This document shows, piece by piece, positions 8,597-18,456 of a stretch of DNA of 40,667 nucleotides. A program made the translations under genes and the position numbers. This stretch comes from Fidelibacterota bacterium (GTDB taxonomy: Bacteria > Pseudomonadota > Alphaproteobacteria > Rhodospirillales > Rhodospirillaceae). The stretch is taken from assembly GCA_947481595.1 (NCBI GenBank), contig CANKHC010000004.1:1-40667 (forward strand). The letters are read 5' to 3'. Numbering within the stretch: position 1 is the stretch's first letter; every line of letters starts with the position of its first letter. A model generated the notes under the pieces. The model saw nothing but the letters and a program-made list of their open reading frames with translations, had not been told where the DNA came from and searched no databases.

Positions 8597-10144
8597 ATGG
8601 CTCAGAGCATTGGTATGGCGCGCCCGGAACTGGTGCAGGTGGCAGATACCGTCGCCCGCGACAAAGGCATCGACCGCGAGGAAGTCTTCCAGGCGATGGA
8701 GCAAGCCATCCAGAAGGCCGGGCGTTCGAAGTACGGCCATGAGAACGACATCCGCGCCGCCATCGACCGCAAAAACGGCGAGATCCGCCTGGCGCGCTAC
8801 ATCACCGTCGTCGAGACCGTCGAAGACGAAAACACCCAGACCACCTTGGCTAAGGCCAAGAAAAAGGACCCGACGATCGAAGTCGGCGGTGTCCTGGTCG
8901 ATCCGCTGCCGCCGATCGATTTCGGCCGCATCGCCGCCCAAACCGCGAAACAGGTGATCGTGCAGAAAGTGCGCGACGCCGAGCGCGCGCGCCAATTCAG
9001 CGAATACAAAGACCGCGTCGGCGAGATCGTCAACGGCCTGGTCAAGCGTGTGGAATTCGGCAACGTCATTGTCGACCTGGGACGTGCGGAAGGCCTGCTG
9101 CGCCGCGACGAATTGATCCCGCGCGAGCATTTCAAGAACGGCGATCGCGTGCGCGCCTTCATCATGGACGTGCGCGAAGAACCGCGCGGACCGCAGATCT
9201 TCCTGTCGCGCACCGCCGGCGATTTCATGGCCGCCTTGTTCGCTCAGGAAGTGCCGGAAATCTATGACGGCATCATCGAAATCAAAGCCGTCGCCCGCGA
9301 CCCGGGCAGCCGCGCCAAGATCGCCGTAATCTCCAATGACAACTCCATCGACCCCGTGGGTGCCTGCGTCGGTATGCGCGGTTCTCGCGTGCAGGCCGTC
9401 GTCGCCGAATTGCAGGGCGAAAAGATCGACATCATCCAGTGGAACCAGGATCCGGCGACCTTTGTCGTCAACGCCCTGGCGCCTGCGGAAGTGACCAAGG
9501 TCGTGCTCGATGAAGACTCGGGGCGCATCGAAGTGGTCGTGCCCGACGAGCAGCTGTCGCTCGCCATCGGCCGCCGCGGCCAGAACGTGCGCTTGGCCTC
9601 GCAGCTGACCACCTGGACCATCGACATTCTCACGGAAGGCGAAGAATCCGAGCGCCGCCAGGAAGAGTTCCGCTCGCGCTCGAAAATGTTCATCGACGCC
9701 CTGGACGTGGACGACGTGCTGGCCCATCTGTTGGTGACCGAAGGTTTCACATCCGTGGACGAACTGGCTTTCGTGCCGGTCGAGGAACTGACCGACATCG
9801 AAGGCTTCGACGAGGATATCGCCGGCGAACTGAAAGCCCGCGCCACCGCCTATATCGAAGAAGAGAACAAAAAGGTCATGGCGCGCCTGGAGGAACTGGG
9901 CGTTTCCGAGGACCTGGCCACGGCCGAGTTCGACGGCCTGGATGCCAAGAAGATCATCGTTCTGGCGGAAAAAGGCGTCAAAACCCTCGACGATCTGGCC
10001 GATCTGGCCGGCGACGAGCTGGTCGAGATGCTGGGCGCCGACGTGATCAAGGAAGACGCGGCTAACGCGATCATCATGCAGGCGCGCAAGCATTGGTTCC
10101 CGGAAGGCGAAGCTCAGCCTGCCGGGGAAAGCCCGCAGGCCTAG
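8597..10144 (+). CDS. nusA: Transcription termination/antitermination protein NusA
   Basis: RNA polymerase-binding elongation factor that controls pausing, termination and antitermination. The 515-residue protein contains the N-terminal RNAP-binding domain (about 5-125), an S1 domain (about 135-200; [20 protein letters not shown]), two KH domains (about 230-345; [13 protein letters not shown] and [13 protein letters not shown]), and two helix-hairpin-helix acidic repeats (about 370-500). The ATG at 8597 has AAGGAGA about 10 bases upstream. The extended C-terminus with two acidic repeats resembles the gammaproteobacterial and alphaproteobacterial form rather than the short form of Gram-positives. 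Confidence 0.97.
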   Translation: MAQSIGMARPELVQVADTVARDKGIDREEVFQAMEQAIQKAGRSKYGHENDIRAAIDRKNGEIRLARYITVVETVEDENTQTTLAKAKKKDPTIEVGGVLVDPLPPIDFGRIAAQTAKQVIVQKVRDAERARQFSEYKDRVGEIVNGLVKRVEFGNVIVDLGRAEGLLRRDELIPREHFKNGDRVRAFIMDVREEPRGPQIFLSRTAGDFMAALFAQEVPEIYDGIIEIKAVARDPGSRAKIAVISNDNSIDPVGACVGMRGSRVQAVVAELQGEKIDIIQWNQDPATFVVNALAPAEVTKVVLDEDSGRIEVVVPDEQLSLAIGRRGQNVRLASQLTTWTIDILTEGEESERRQEEFRSRSKMFIDALDVDDVLAHLLVTEGFTSVDELAFVPVEELTDIEGFDEDIAGELKARATAYIEEENKKVMARLEELGVSEDLATAEFDGLDAKKIIVLAEKGVKTLDDLADLAGDELVEMLGADVIKEDAANAIIMQARKHWFPEGEAQPAGESPQA

Positions 10145-10174
10145 GCACCAGGGCAATCTAGGCGGAACAGCAGA

Positions 10175-10786
10175 ATGGCGATGACCGCAGAGAACCTGGA
10201 CAACGAAGAGGCGGAGGAGACCGGCCCGAACCGGCGCTGCATCGCAACCGGCGAGTCGCTGCCGATTGCGGGATTGGTGCGGTTTGTCGTCGGTCCGGGC
10301 AACATCGTGGTGCCCGATATCGACGGCCGCCTGCCGGGCCGGGGTTTGTGGTTGAAAGCCGAGCGCGCTATGATGGAGGCTGCGGCGTCAAAGCGGTTGT
10401 TCGCCAAAGCTGCGCGGAAAGACGTCGTTGTTCCCGCGGATTTGGCCGATACAGTCGCAGCGTTGTTGAAGCGCCGCTGTCTCAATCATCTTGGTTTGGC
10501 GAAGCGCGCCGGACTGGTGGCCGCCGGAGCAGAGAAGGTACGCGCCCGGATCGCGGAGGGGCGGACCGCAGCTTTGGTCGAAGCGGCTGACGGCTCTCTT
10601 GATGAGCGTCGCAAGTTTGTGGCCTTGGCGCCGGGCATACCGGTGGTGGAGCTGTTCACCGGGGCAGAGCTAGGCGCCGCAGTGGGACGCGAGACGGCCG
10701 CCGTGCATGTGGCGCTGGCGCCGGGCAAGTTGACGACGACGTTGATCGAAGATGCCGCGCGGCTGCGCGGTATGCAAAAGACTTAG
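10175..10786 (+). CDS. ylxR: YlxR-L7Ae fusion RNA-binding protein
   Basis: A 203-residue protein that joins a YlxR/DUF448 domain (about 15-100; RRCIATGE and LPGRGLW are its signatures) to an L7Ae/YlxQ-like domain (about 105-195; [17 protein letters not shown]). In Gram-positive bacteria ylxR and ylxQ are separate genes between nusA and infB; in alphaproteobacteria they are commonly fused, as here. The likely role is RNA binding in transcription or ribosome assembly; no enzymatic residues are seen. The ATG at 10175 has only a weak ribosome binding site, and the first ~15 residues are acidic and not conserved. Confidence 0.9.
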   Translation: MAMTAENLDNEEAEETGPNRRCIATGESLPIAGLVRFVVGPGNIVVPDIDGRLPGRGLWLKAERAMMEAAASKRLFAKAARKDVVVPADLADTVAALLKRRCLNHLGLAKRAGLVAAGAEKVRARIAEGRTAALVEAADGSLDERRKFVALAPGIPVVELFTGAELGAAVGRETAAVHVALAPGKLTTTLIEDAARLRGMQKT

Positions 10787-10827
10787 AAATTATCCAGACG
10801 AGATCTCGAAGGGTACGGTTAGGAAGC

Positions 10828-13368
10828 ATGCCGAGCGATACCAAGACGACAACGACCAAACGCCCGCTGTCTTTGAGCGGCGGCAAACTCGAACTGAAGA
10901 AGACGGTCGAGACCGGTCAGGTGCGCCAGAGCTTCAGCCACGGCCGCTCCAAGGTCGTGCAGGTCGAGCGCAAGCGCAAACGCCAGTTCGAGATGGGCGC
11001 CGACGGCAAAGTGCAGGAAGTCAAATCCGCACCCGTCACGATGAAGGACAAGGCCGCCGCCGAGCTCTTCGCCAAGGACCCGACCCACGGCTCGCTGACC
11101 ACCGACGAGAAGGCGCACCGCCTTAAAGCGCTACAGGACGCGCTGAAGGCTGACGAAGAATCGCGCCGGATCGCCGACGAAGAAGCCAAGCTCGAGGCCG
11201 AGCGCGAAGTCATCCGCGCCGCCGAAGAAAAACTGCGCGCCGCCTCCGCACCGCCGGCCAGCGAAGTTGCGGGCGAACCCGCTCCCGCCCGCCCCGCCGC
11301 CGCCGCTCCCGCCGCAGCAGGTGCGGCGACCACGGAAGCGCGCACCGAGACCGCCGCGCCCGTGCGCCGCGAAGTCGTTGAGGAAGAAGACGACGAGGAC
11401 GCGCGCCGCAAGAAGGCCAAGACCGGCCACAAGCCGCCGATGGTCAAGCGCACCGAGCCGCGCCGTCGCGCCGGCAAACTGTCGATCGGCGCCGCCCTCG
11501 AAGGCGACGACGCCGTCGAGCGCAGCCGCTCGATCGCTTCCATGCGCCGCGCGGTGGAAAAAGAACGCCGCAAAGCCCAACTGAAGCAGCCCATGAACAC
11601 GGACAAGGTCGTCCGTGAAGTCGTGATCCCGGAGACGATTACAGTCCAGGAACTCTCCAACCGTATGGCCGAGCGCGCCGTCAACGTCATCAAGTCTCTG
11701 ATGAAACTGGGCATCATGGCGACGATCAACGAAGTGATCGACGCCGATACCGCCGAGCTCGTGGTGCAGGAATTCGGCCACCGCGTCAAACGCATCACGG
11801 AATCATCAGTGGAAGACAACTTGAAGGCCGCTGCCGACGAAGCGGGCTCGCTAAAAGCGCGCCCGCCGGTGGTCACGGTCATGGGTCACGTCGACCACGG
11901 CAAGACCTCGCTGCTCGATGCCTTGCGCTCGGCCAATGTCGCGGCCGGCGAAGCCGGCGGCATCACCCAGCACATCGGCGCCTATCAGGTGCGCACCTCG
12001 GGCGGCAACAAGATCACCTTCATCGACACCCCCGGCCACGAAGCCTTCACCGCCATGCGCGCGCGCGGCGCCAAGGTGACCGACATCGTCATCCTGGTGG
12101 TGGCCGCCGACGACGGCATCATGCCGCAGACGATCGAGGCGATTAAACACGCCAAGGCTGCTGGCGTTCCGATCATCGTCGCGATCAATAAGATGGACAA
12201 GCCGGGTGCGAACCCGCAGCGCGTCAAGACCGACCTCTTGAGCCATGAAGTCGTGGTCGAAGACATGGGCGGCGAGACCCTGTGCATCGAAGTCTCGGCG
12301 ACCAAGAAAACCAATCTGGATAAGCTCGAAGAAGCCATTCTGCTGCAGGCCGAAGTGCTCGATCTGAAAGCCAATCCGGATCGCACCGCCGAAGGTACGA
12401 TCATCGAAGCCAAGATGGAAAAGGGCGTCGGTTCCGTCGGCACCGTGCTTGTCCAACGCGGCACGCTGCACATCGGCGACATCTTCGTCGCCGGCGCCGA
12501 GTGGGGCCGCGTACGCGTGCTGATCAACGAACACGGCAAGCAAGTGAAGTCAGCGATGCCCAGCGCGCCGGTGGAAGTGGTCGGCTTTGCAGGAACACCG
12601 GCGGCCGGTGACGACTTTATCGTCGTCCAAGACGAAGCGCATGCGCGTGAGGTCGCCGAGTTCCGCCGCCGCAAGCTGCGCGACAAGGAACACGTCGCAT
12701 CCGCCGGCGGCTCGACCATGGAACAGATGTTCGCCAAGATCAAAGCCGGCACCGCCAAGGAATTGACCGTGGTGGTCAAGGCCGACGTGCAAGGCTCGGT
12801 CGAAGCCCTCTCCGGCACCCTCGGCAAGATTGGCACCGACGAAGTAAAGCTGAAGGTCATCCACGGCGCGGTCGGCCCCATCAGCGAAGCCGACGTGACG
12901 CTCGCCAAAGCATCAGGCGCGGTGATCATCGGCTTCAACGTGCGCGCCAATGCCCAGGCCCGCGAAATCGCCAAGCGTGACGGCATCGACATCCGCTACT
13001 ACTCGATCATCTACGAGGTGGCGGACGACATGAAGCTCATGCTGACCGGCATGCTGTCGCCGACGTTCAAGGAAAACTTCATCGGCTACGCCGAGATCCG
13101 CGAAGTCTTCAACGTCACCAAGGTCGGCAAGGTCGCCGGTTGTATGGTCACCGAAGGCGTCATCAAGCGCGGCTGCAAAGTGCGCTTGCTGCGTGACAAC
13201 GTCGTCATCCACGAAGGCGACCTGTCGCAGCTCAAGCGCTTCAAGGACGACGCGCGTGAAGTGCGCGAAGGCTACGAATGCGGCATGGCGCTCGCCAACT
13301 ATCAGGACATCCAGAAGGGCGACGTCATCGAGTGCTTCGAAATGGAGCGTGTGGCGGGAACGCTCTAA
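10828..13368 (+). CDS. infB: Translation initiation factor IF-2
   Basis: GTPase that positions initiator tRNA on the 30S subunit. The 846-residue protein has an N-terminal alphaproteobacterial IF2-associated segment ([12 protein letters not shown]), a charged and Ala/Pro-rich linker (about 90-210), an IF2_N domain, then the G domain with G1 GHVDHGKT at 353-360, G3 DTPGHEAFT and G4 NKMDKP, followed by the beta-barrel domains II-IV (about 520-846). The ATG at 10828 has TTAGGAAG just upstream. Length and domain order are normal for alphaproteobacteria. Confidence 0.98.
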   Translation: MPSDTKTTTTKRPLSLSGGKLELKKTVETGQVRQSFSHGRSKVVQVERKRKRQFEMGADGKVQEVKSAPVTMKDKAAAELFAKDPTHGSLTTDEKAHRLKALQDALKADEESRRIADEEAKLEAEREVIRAAEEKLRAASAPPASEVAGEPAPARPAAAAPAAAGAATTEARTETAAPVRREVVEEEDDEDARRKKAKTGHKPPMVKRTEPRRRAGKLSIGAALEGDDAVERSRSIASMRRAVEKERRKAQLKQPMNTDKVVREVVIPETITVQELSNRMAERAVNVIKSLMKLGIMATINEVIDADTAELVVQEFGHRVKRITESSVEDNLKAAADEAGSLKARPPVVTVMGHVDHGKTSLLDALRSANVAAGEAGGITQHIGAYQVRTSGGNKITFIDTPGHEAFTAMRARGAKVTDIVILVVAADDGIMPQTIEAIKHAKAAGVPIIVAINKMDKPGANPQRVKTDLLSHEVVVEDMGGETLCIEVSATKKTNLDKLEEAILLQAEVLDLKANPDRTAEGTIIEAKMEKGVGSVGTVLVQRGTLHIGDIFVAGAEWGRVRVLINEHGKQVKSAMPSAPVEVVGFAGTPAAGDDFIVVQDEAHAREVAEFRRRKLRDKEHVASAGGSTMEQMFAKIKAGTAKELTVVVKADVQGSVEALSGTLGKIGTDEVKLKVIHGAVGPISEADVTLAKASGAVIIGFNVRANAQAREIAKRDGIDIRYYSIIYEVADDMKLMLTGMLSPTFKENFIGYAEIREVFNVTKVGKVAGCMVTEGVIKRGCKVRLLRDNVVIHEGDLSQLKRFKDDAREVREGYECGMALANYQDIQKGDVIECFEMERVAGTL

Positions 13369-13401
13369 GGGCGCCCCCGCTTCTCTTAAGAGGATACGCC
13401 C

Positions 13402-13851
13402 ATGCCGAGACAGCGGCCTAAAGCGCCGGGCCAGCGGCAATTGCGCGTCGGCGAAGAGATCCGCCACGTCCTGGCCGCGATCTTCGAGCGCGAGACCTTT
13501 CGTGATCCGGCGCTCGCCAATGTGCGCCTGACGGTGACCGAGGTGCGCCCGGCCCCTGACCTGCGTCACGCGCGCGTGTACGTGGTGCCGCTCGGCGGCA
13601 GCGCCAACATGGAAGGCATCCTCGAGGGCCTCAAGCGCGTGAAGCCGTTCCTGCGCCGCGAAGTCGCGCACCGCGTCACCTTCAAATTCATCCCCGACCT
13701 GATCTTCGCCGCCGACACCACCTTCGACGAGGCCGAGCACATCTCGCGGCTTTTGCACAAACCCGAGGTCGCGCGCGACATCTGGGGCGGAGACGAAGCC
13801 GACGGCGACACACCTGCCGAAGCCCCTCGTCCGCGCGACGAGGAAGAGTAG
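13402..13851 (+). CDS. rbfA: Ribosome-binding factor A
   Basis: 30S assembly and cold-adaptation factor with a single KH-type fold, 149 residues. Recognisable segments are RVGEEIRHVLAAIFER, VTEVRPAPDLRHARVYV, LRREVAHRVTFKFIPDLIFAADTTFDEAEHI split across the domain, and an acidic C-terminal tail. The ATG at 13402 is preceded by AAGAGGA. Its TAG stop shares a base with the GTG start of truB, suggesting translational coupling. Confidence 0.95.
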   Translation: MPRQRPKAPGQRQLRVGEEIRHVLAAIFERETFRDPALANVRLTVTEVRPAPDLRHARVYVVPLGGSANMEGILEGLKRVKPFLRREVAHRVTFKFIPDLIFAADTTFDEAEHISRLLHKPEVARDIWGGDEADGDTPAEAPRPRDEEE

Positions 13852-14804
13852 TGGCGCGCAAGCCCAAAGGCCGGCCCATCCACGGCTGGATCGTCATCGA
13901 CAAGCCCTCGGGAATCACCGCAGCGACCGTCGTGGCCCGCGTGCGCCGCGCGCTGGACGCCGCCAAGGCCGGGCACTCAGGCACCCTCGATCCGCTGGCC
14001 ACAGGGATTCTGCCGGTGGCTTTGGGCGAGGCCACCAAGACGGTGAGCTTCGCCATGGACCACCGCAAAACCTATGAGTTCGAGGTCACCTGGGGGGCAT
14101 CGACCGACACCGACGACTCCGACGGACAGGTCACCGCCACCAGCACTGTCCGCGCCGATGCTGCAGCCATCACCGCGGCATTGCCGGCCTTCACCGGCAC
14201 TATTCAACAAATCCCGCCCGACTATTCGGCCATCAAGGTCGCCGGCCAGCGCGCCTATGACCTGGCCCGGCGCAAGGAGGCGGTGGTCCTGGCCGCCCGT
14301 CCCGTGCGGATCGACAGCTTTACCCTTTTGGCGACACCCGATTCGGAGGCTTCTCCCGATCGGGCCAAATTTCGCGTCGAATGCGGTAAGGGCACCTATA
14401 TCCGGGCCCTGGTCCGCGATCTGGCCCAGGCCCTGGGAACCCTTGGCCACATCTCGGCCTTACGGCGCACCCAAACCGGGCCCTTTGCCGAAAACAGGGC
14501 GATTTCCCTGGAAAAACTGGAGGCTTTGGGCCATAAAGCCGCCGATTCCGAGGTCCTCCTTCCCACCCGGACCGTGCTGGACGACATCCCGGCACTGGCC
14601 CTGACGGAGGAGGAAGCCCGCCGCATGACCCAGGGCCAAGCCATCGCGCTATGGCCCCTGGTGAAGCGAAGTCCTCTCATTGGTCCCAACGGGACCGGTT
14701 TGGCACAGGGAACTCCTGTCCAGGCTTTATGCGGAGACAAGCTGATTGCGGTGGCAGAGGTCGGGAACGGCATGGTCCGTCCCGTCCGTGTTTTGAACCA
14801 CTGA
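13851..14804 (+). CDS. truB: tRNA pseudouridine(55) synthase TruB
   Basis: Isomerises U55 to pseudouridine in the T arm of tRNAs. The 317-residue protein begins with GWIVIDKPSGITA and carries the catalytic aspartate D47 within GHSGTLDPLATGILP. Later conserved segments are QQIPPDYSAIKVAGQRAYD and CGKGTYIRALVRDL; a PUA-like C-terminal domain covers about 245-315. The start is GTG 13851, overlapping the rbfA stop by one base. Confidence 0.96.
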   Translation: MARKPKGRPIHGWIVIDKPSGITAATVVARVRRALDAAKAGHSGTLDPLATGILPVALGEATKTVSFAMDHRKTYEFEVTWGASTDTDDSDGQVTATSTVRADAAAITAALPAFTGTIQQIPPDYSAIKVAGQRAYDLARRKEAVVLAARPVRIDSFTLLATPDSEASPDRAKFRVECGKGTYIRALVRDLAQALGTLGHISALRRTQTGPFAENRAISLEKLEALGHKAADSEVLLPTRTVLDDIPALALTEEEARRMTQGQAIALWPLVKRSPLIGPNGTGLAQGTPVQALCGDKLIAVAEVGNGMVRPVRVLNH

Positions 14805-14819
14805 CTTAAGGAGTACCCG

Positions 14820-15089
14820 ATGTCGATTAGCGAAGAGCGCAAAACAGCGCTCATTAAAGAATTTGCCATCAATGCAACGGACACCGGCTCGCCGGAAGTT
14901 CAGGTGGCCGTTCTCAGCGAGCGCATTAAGAATCTCACCGAACACCTGAAGGGTCACAAAAAGGACAACCACTCGCGTCGTGGTCTTCTGGTGATGGTCG
15001 GAAAGCGTCGCCGCCTGCTTGATTATCTCAAGGATGCCGACAACGTTCGCTACGACAAACTGATCGGTAGCCTCGGCCTGCGTCGCTGA
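14820..15089 (+). CDS. rpsO: 30S ribosomal protein S15
   Basis: 89-residue primary 16S rRNA-binding protein of the central domain. Segments [48 protein letters not shown] and LGLRR are typical when read in order. The ATG at 14820 has a strong TAAGGAG ribosome binding site. The 338 bases between it and pnp hold several strong hairpins. In E. coli, S15 represses its own mRNA through a structured 5' region; only 15 bases separate truB from rpsO here, so an equivalent site would have to lie within truB. Confidence 0.98.
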   Translation: MSISEERKTALIKEFAINATDTGSPEVQVAVLSERIKNLTEHLKGHKKDNHSRRGLLVMVGKRRRLLDYLKDADNVRYDKLIGSLGLRR

Positions 15090-15427
15090 GTCGCTTCCAG
15101 ACACTCGTGGAGTGCGTTTCGCGTCCCTCGTAATCACGAGCGGACGCGTTCGGCGCTTCCAGATTGCAGCAGCAGTGTCTGGGTTTATTTGCTGCATCCA
15201 CGCGGCGGCGCAGGTGCGCTTAAGCGTGAACGAAGGATGAGCCGCATGTGCGGCTTGTTTGAAAGGTGCGCGGCAGTCCAACCGCCGCGCGGGATCGAAA
15301 TCTCGGCTCGCTAACCTCTGACCGTATGTATGCGCCACCTCCATGAGAAAGAGGGGGGGTGGCATCCAAACGGTGAGCCGGGCGCACAATACGGTGCCGG
15401 TCCGTGGGGTAAGAAGGAAGAATAGAT
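15090..15427 (+). ncRNA. Structured rpsO-pnp intergenic RNA (no gene)
   Basis: This 338-base stretch has no convincing gene but at least four strong hairpins. CCAGACACT (15097-15105) pairs at long range with AGTGTCTGG (15174-15182) and encloses a 12-pair hairpin with one bulged C: CGCGTCCCTCGT (15120-15131) against ACGAG (15136-15140) and GGACGCG (15142-15148). Further on, AGCCGC/GCGGCT (15240-15255), GCGCGGC/GCCGCGC (15268-15290) and GCCACCTCC with GGGGGTGGC (15334-15363) can pair. In E. coli the pnp leader holds an RNase III-cleaved hairpin used for PNPase autoregulation; a similar role is inferred. None has a clear U tail, apart from TTGTTT after 15255. Confidence 0.6.
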
Positions 15428-17563
15428 ATGACGATGTTCAAAGTGTTCCGTAAGGAGATCGAGTGGGGCGGCCGCAAGCTGATCCTCGAAACCGGCAAGA
15501 TCGCGCGCCAGGCCGACGGCGCAGTCCTCGCCACCTACGGCGAGACCACGGTGCTGTGCACCGCTGTTGGCGCCAAATCGCCGAAACCCGGCATCGATTT
15601 TTTCCCGCTGACCGTCAACTACCAGGAAAAGACCTTCGTCGCGGGCAAGATTCCTGGCGGCTTCTTCAAGCGTGAAGGCCGCCCGACGGAAAAGGAAGTT
15701 CTGACCTCGCGCCTGATCGACCGTCCGATCCGTCCGCTGTTCCACGAAGGCTACCGCAACGAAACCCAGGTGGTGTGCACCGTGCTGTCGCACGACCTGA
15801 AGAACGATCCGGACGTCGTCGCCATGATCGGCGCCTCGGCGGCGCTGACGATCTCGGGCTTGCCGTTCCTGGGCCCCATCGGTGCGGCGCGCGTCGGCTA
15901 TGTCGACGGCGGCTACGTGCTGAACCCGAAGATGGACGAAACCGACAAGACCAGCCTCGACCTCGTGCTCGCCGCCACACGCGAAGGCGTGCTGATGGTC
16001 GAATCCGAAGCCAAGGAACTCTCGGAAGAGATCATGCTGGGCGCGGTCAAATTCGGCCACGAGCAGATGATGCCGGTGATCGACATGATCATCAGCCTCG
16101 CCGAACAGGCCGCCAAGGAACCGCGCGACATCCCGGCCGCGCCGCCGGAAGTCGCCGCCGTGAAGGGCAAGCTCGCGTCGTTCGCCGCGGAGCTTTCCGA
16201 AGCTTATAAAAACCAGGTCAAGCAGGACCGCTACACCGCGGTCGGTGATGTGAAGAAAAAAGCCATCGCCAGCCTGGGCGACAACCTTCCGGAAGTCGCG
16301 GTTGCAGGCCCGATCTTCAAGCACATGGAAGCCGACGTCGTTCGCGGCAACATCTTGAAGACCGGCAAGCGCATCGACGGCCGCGACACCAAGACCGTGC
16401 GCCAGATCGAGATCGAGGTCGGCATTCTGCCGCGCACGCACGGTTCTGCCCTGTTCACGCGCGGTGAAACCCAGGCGCTGGTCACGACCACGCTGGGCAC
16501 CGGCCAAGACGAGCAGATCATCGACGCGCTGGAAGGTGAATACCGTCAGCGCTTCATGCTGCACTACAACTTCCCGCCGTACTCGGTGGGTGAAGCCGGC
16601 CGCATGGGCAGCCCGGGACGCCGCGAAATCGGCCACGGCAAACTCGCGTGGCGCGCGCTGCATCCCTTGATCCCCGGCGCGGACACCTTCCCCTACACGC
16701 TGCGCCTGGTCTCCGAGATCACCGAGTCCAACGGTTCGTCGTCCATGGCCACGGTCTGTGGTTCATCGCTGGCGCTGATGGACGCGGGCGTGCCCTTGGT
16801 GCGCCCGGTGGCGGGCATCGCCATGGGCCTGATCAAGGAAGGCAAGGACTTCGCCGTGCTGTCCGACATCCTGGGTGACGAAGATCATCTGGGCGACATG
16901 GACTTCAAGGTTGCCGGCACGGAAGTCGGCGTGACCTCGCTGCAGATGGACATCAAGATCACGTCCATCACCCCGGAGATCATGGAGATCGCTTTGCGTC
17001 AGGCAAAGGATGGGCGTTTGCACATCCTCGGCGAAATGGCCAAGGCGATGACCGGCGCACGCGACCACGTCGCCGAGCACGCGCCGCGCATCACCACGCT
17101 GATGGTGCCCAAGGATAAGATCCGCGAGATCATCGGCACCGGCGGCAAAATCATCCGCGAGCTGCAGGAATCCACCGGCACCAAGATCGACATCGAGGAC
17201 GACGGCACCGTGCGCGTGGCCTCGGCCGATCAGGAAATGATGGAAGAAGCCGTGCGGCGCATCAAAGACATCGTCGCTGAGCCTGAAATCGGCGCGATCT
17301 ACAAGGGCACCGTGGTCAAGATCATGGATTTCGGCGCTTTCGTGAACTTCCTCGGCAAGCGCGACGGCCTCGTGCACATCTCCGAACTCGCCTCCAAGCG
17401 CGTCGGCCAAGTCAGCGACGTCGTCAAGGAAGGCGACGTTGTGTATGTGAAGTGCCTGGGCGTCGACGACCGCGGCAAGGTCAAGTTGTCGATGAAGCGC
17501 ATGGACCAGACCACCGGCAAAGAGATCGAGCAGGCCGGCGGCGGCGACGCACCGGCTAACTAA
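15428..17563 (+). CDS. pnp: Polyribonucleotide nucleotidyltransferase (PNPase)
   Basis: Phosphorolytic 3'-5' exoribonuclease and degradosome component. The 711-residue protein, the same length as the E. coli enzyme, has two RNase PH domains (about 10-230 and 300-545; [37 protein letters not shown]), a KH domain (about 555-615; [13 protein letters not shown]) and an S1 domain (about 620-690; [21 protein letters not shown]). The ATG at 15428 has GAAGGAAGAA upstream. The long structured leader before it suggests post-transcriptional control. Confidence 0.98.
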   Translation: MTMFKVFRKEIEWGGRKLILETGKIARQADGAVLATYGETTVLCTAVGAKSPKPGIDFFPLTVNYQEKTFVAGKIPGGFFKREGRPTEKEVLTSRLIDRPIRPLFHEGYRNETQVVCTVLSHDLKNDPDVVAMIGASAALTISGLPFLGPIGAARVGYVDGGYVLNPKMDETDKTSLDLVLAATREGVLMVESEAKELSEEIMLGAVKFGHEQMMPVIDMIISLAEQAAKEPRDIPAAPPEVAAVKGKLASFAAELSEAYKNQVKQDRYTAVGDVKKKAIASLGDNLPEVAVAGPIFKHMEADVVRGNILKTGKRIDGRDTKTVRQIEIEVGILPRTHGSALFTRGETQALVTTTLGTGQDEQIIDALEGEYRQRFMLHYNFPPYSVGEAGRMGSPGRREIGHGKLAWRALHPLIPGADTFPYTLRLVSEITESNGSSSMATVCGSSLALMDAGVPLVRPVAGIAMGLIKEGKDFAVLSDILGDEDHLGDMDFKVAGTEVGVTSLQMDIKITSITPEIMEIALRQAKDGRLHILGEMAKAMTGARDHVAEHAPRITTLMVPKDKIREIIGTGGKIIRELQESTGTKIDIEDDGTVRVASADQEMMEEAVRRIKDIVAEPEIGAIYKGTVVKIMDFGAFVNFLGKRDGLVHISELASKRVGQVSDVVKEGDVVYVKCLGVDDRGKVKLSMKRMDQTTGKEIEQAGGGDAPAN

Positions 17564-17577
17564 GCGCTGGTCTCGCC

Positions 17578-18327
17578 TTGGTTCAAAGTAGGGCCAGCTT
17601 CCCACGCATCATCGCCCATCGCGGCAGCCCGCGGGCGGCGCCAGAGAATACTCTGGCGTCGTTCCGCAAGGCGGCTGCGGAGGGTGCTGCATGGGTCGAG
17701 TTCGACGCTTCGCTGACACTCGATAACCGCGTCGTGGTTTTCCACGACGACGACCTCGACCGGACGAGCGACGGCAGCGGGCCTCTCGCCCAGATGACCT
17801 TCGACGCGTTGCAAGGACTCGACGCAGGCTCCTGGTTCGCACCGGCCTTCAAGGGCGAGATGATTCCCACGTTGGAAGAAGCGATCGAGCTCTTCGCGGA
17901 GGTGGGCTTGGGTTTCAACATCGAGCTCAAGACCGATCCCGGACGCGAAGTGGAGTTGGCGGAAGTCGCGTTACCGATCGCTGCGGAGTGTTGGCGCCCG
18001 GACTTGCCCGTGCCGGTGATTTCGAGTTTCTCGCGCCAGGCGGTCGCGGCGGCGAAAGAGATCTTGCCGGAATGGCCGCGCGCCATGCTGTTCGACCGCC
18101 TGCCCGAAGACTGGCGCTCCGTCGGCAAGGCCTTGGATGCAGTCAGCATCAATCTCTCCCAGCGCCACCTCACCCGCGAACAGGTGATGGAAGTGCGCGG
18201 CGCGGGCTATGCGGTCATGGCCTATACGGTCAACGAACCGGACCGCGCCCAGACCCTGTTTAGCTGGGGGGTGGATGCGATCTTCACCGATCTGCCCGGG
18301 GAAATGCTCCGGCAGGTAGGGAAATAA
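17578..18327 (+). CDS. Glycerophosphodiester phosphodiesterase
   Basis: Hydrolyses glycerophosphodiesters to glycerol-3-phosphate and an alcohol. The 249-residue protein has the GDPD active-site segments IAHRGSP and PENTLASF at the N-terminus, EFDASLTLDNRVVVFHDD with the catalytic histidine, and FNIELKTDPG supplying the metal-binding Glu. There is no signal peptide, so it is cytosolic, like UgpQ. The start is a TTG at 17578, 15 bases after the pnp stop, with no strong ribosome binding site; the conserved HRG motif follows only 13 residues later, so little variation is possible. Confidence 0.9.
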   Translation: MVQSRASFPRIIAHRGSPRAAPENTLASFRKAAAEGAAWVEFDASLTLDNRVVVFHDDDLDRTSDGSGPLAQMTFDALQGLDAGSWFAPAFKGEMIPTLEEAIELFAEVGLGFNIELKTDPGREVELAEVALPIAAECWRPDLPVPVISSFSRQAVAAAKEILPEWPRAMLFDRLPEDWRSVGKALDAVSINLSQRHLTREQVMEVRGAGYAVMAYTVNEPDRAQTLFSWGVDAIFTDLPGEMLRQVGK

Positions 18328-18368
18328 CATGAAATATCAGTCACATAGCCCTCACACGGCGGGATTGC

Positions 18369-18397
18369 TTGGTTCCCGCGGACGCGCCTCCTATATT
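18369..18397 (+). promoter_or_regulatory. Candidate sigma70-type promoter for the flavin oxidoreductase gene
   Basis: TTGGTT (18369-18374) and TATATT (18392-18397) are separated by 17 bases, 59 bases upstream of the GTG start at 18457. Five of six bases match at -10. This is a motif-level prediction only. Confidence 0.5.
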
Positions 18398-18456
18398 GCG
18401 GGCGCGAGTCGCTCCGGCGGTGAGGACCTAATGTTTGTGGAGCGAGGCAAAAGACC

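Noticed and set aside
8537-10156. A 539-codon open frame on the minus strand
   Set aside because: It is antisense to nusA over its whole length, with composition typical of a shadow frame and no domain.
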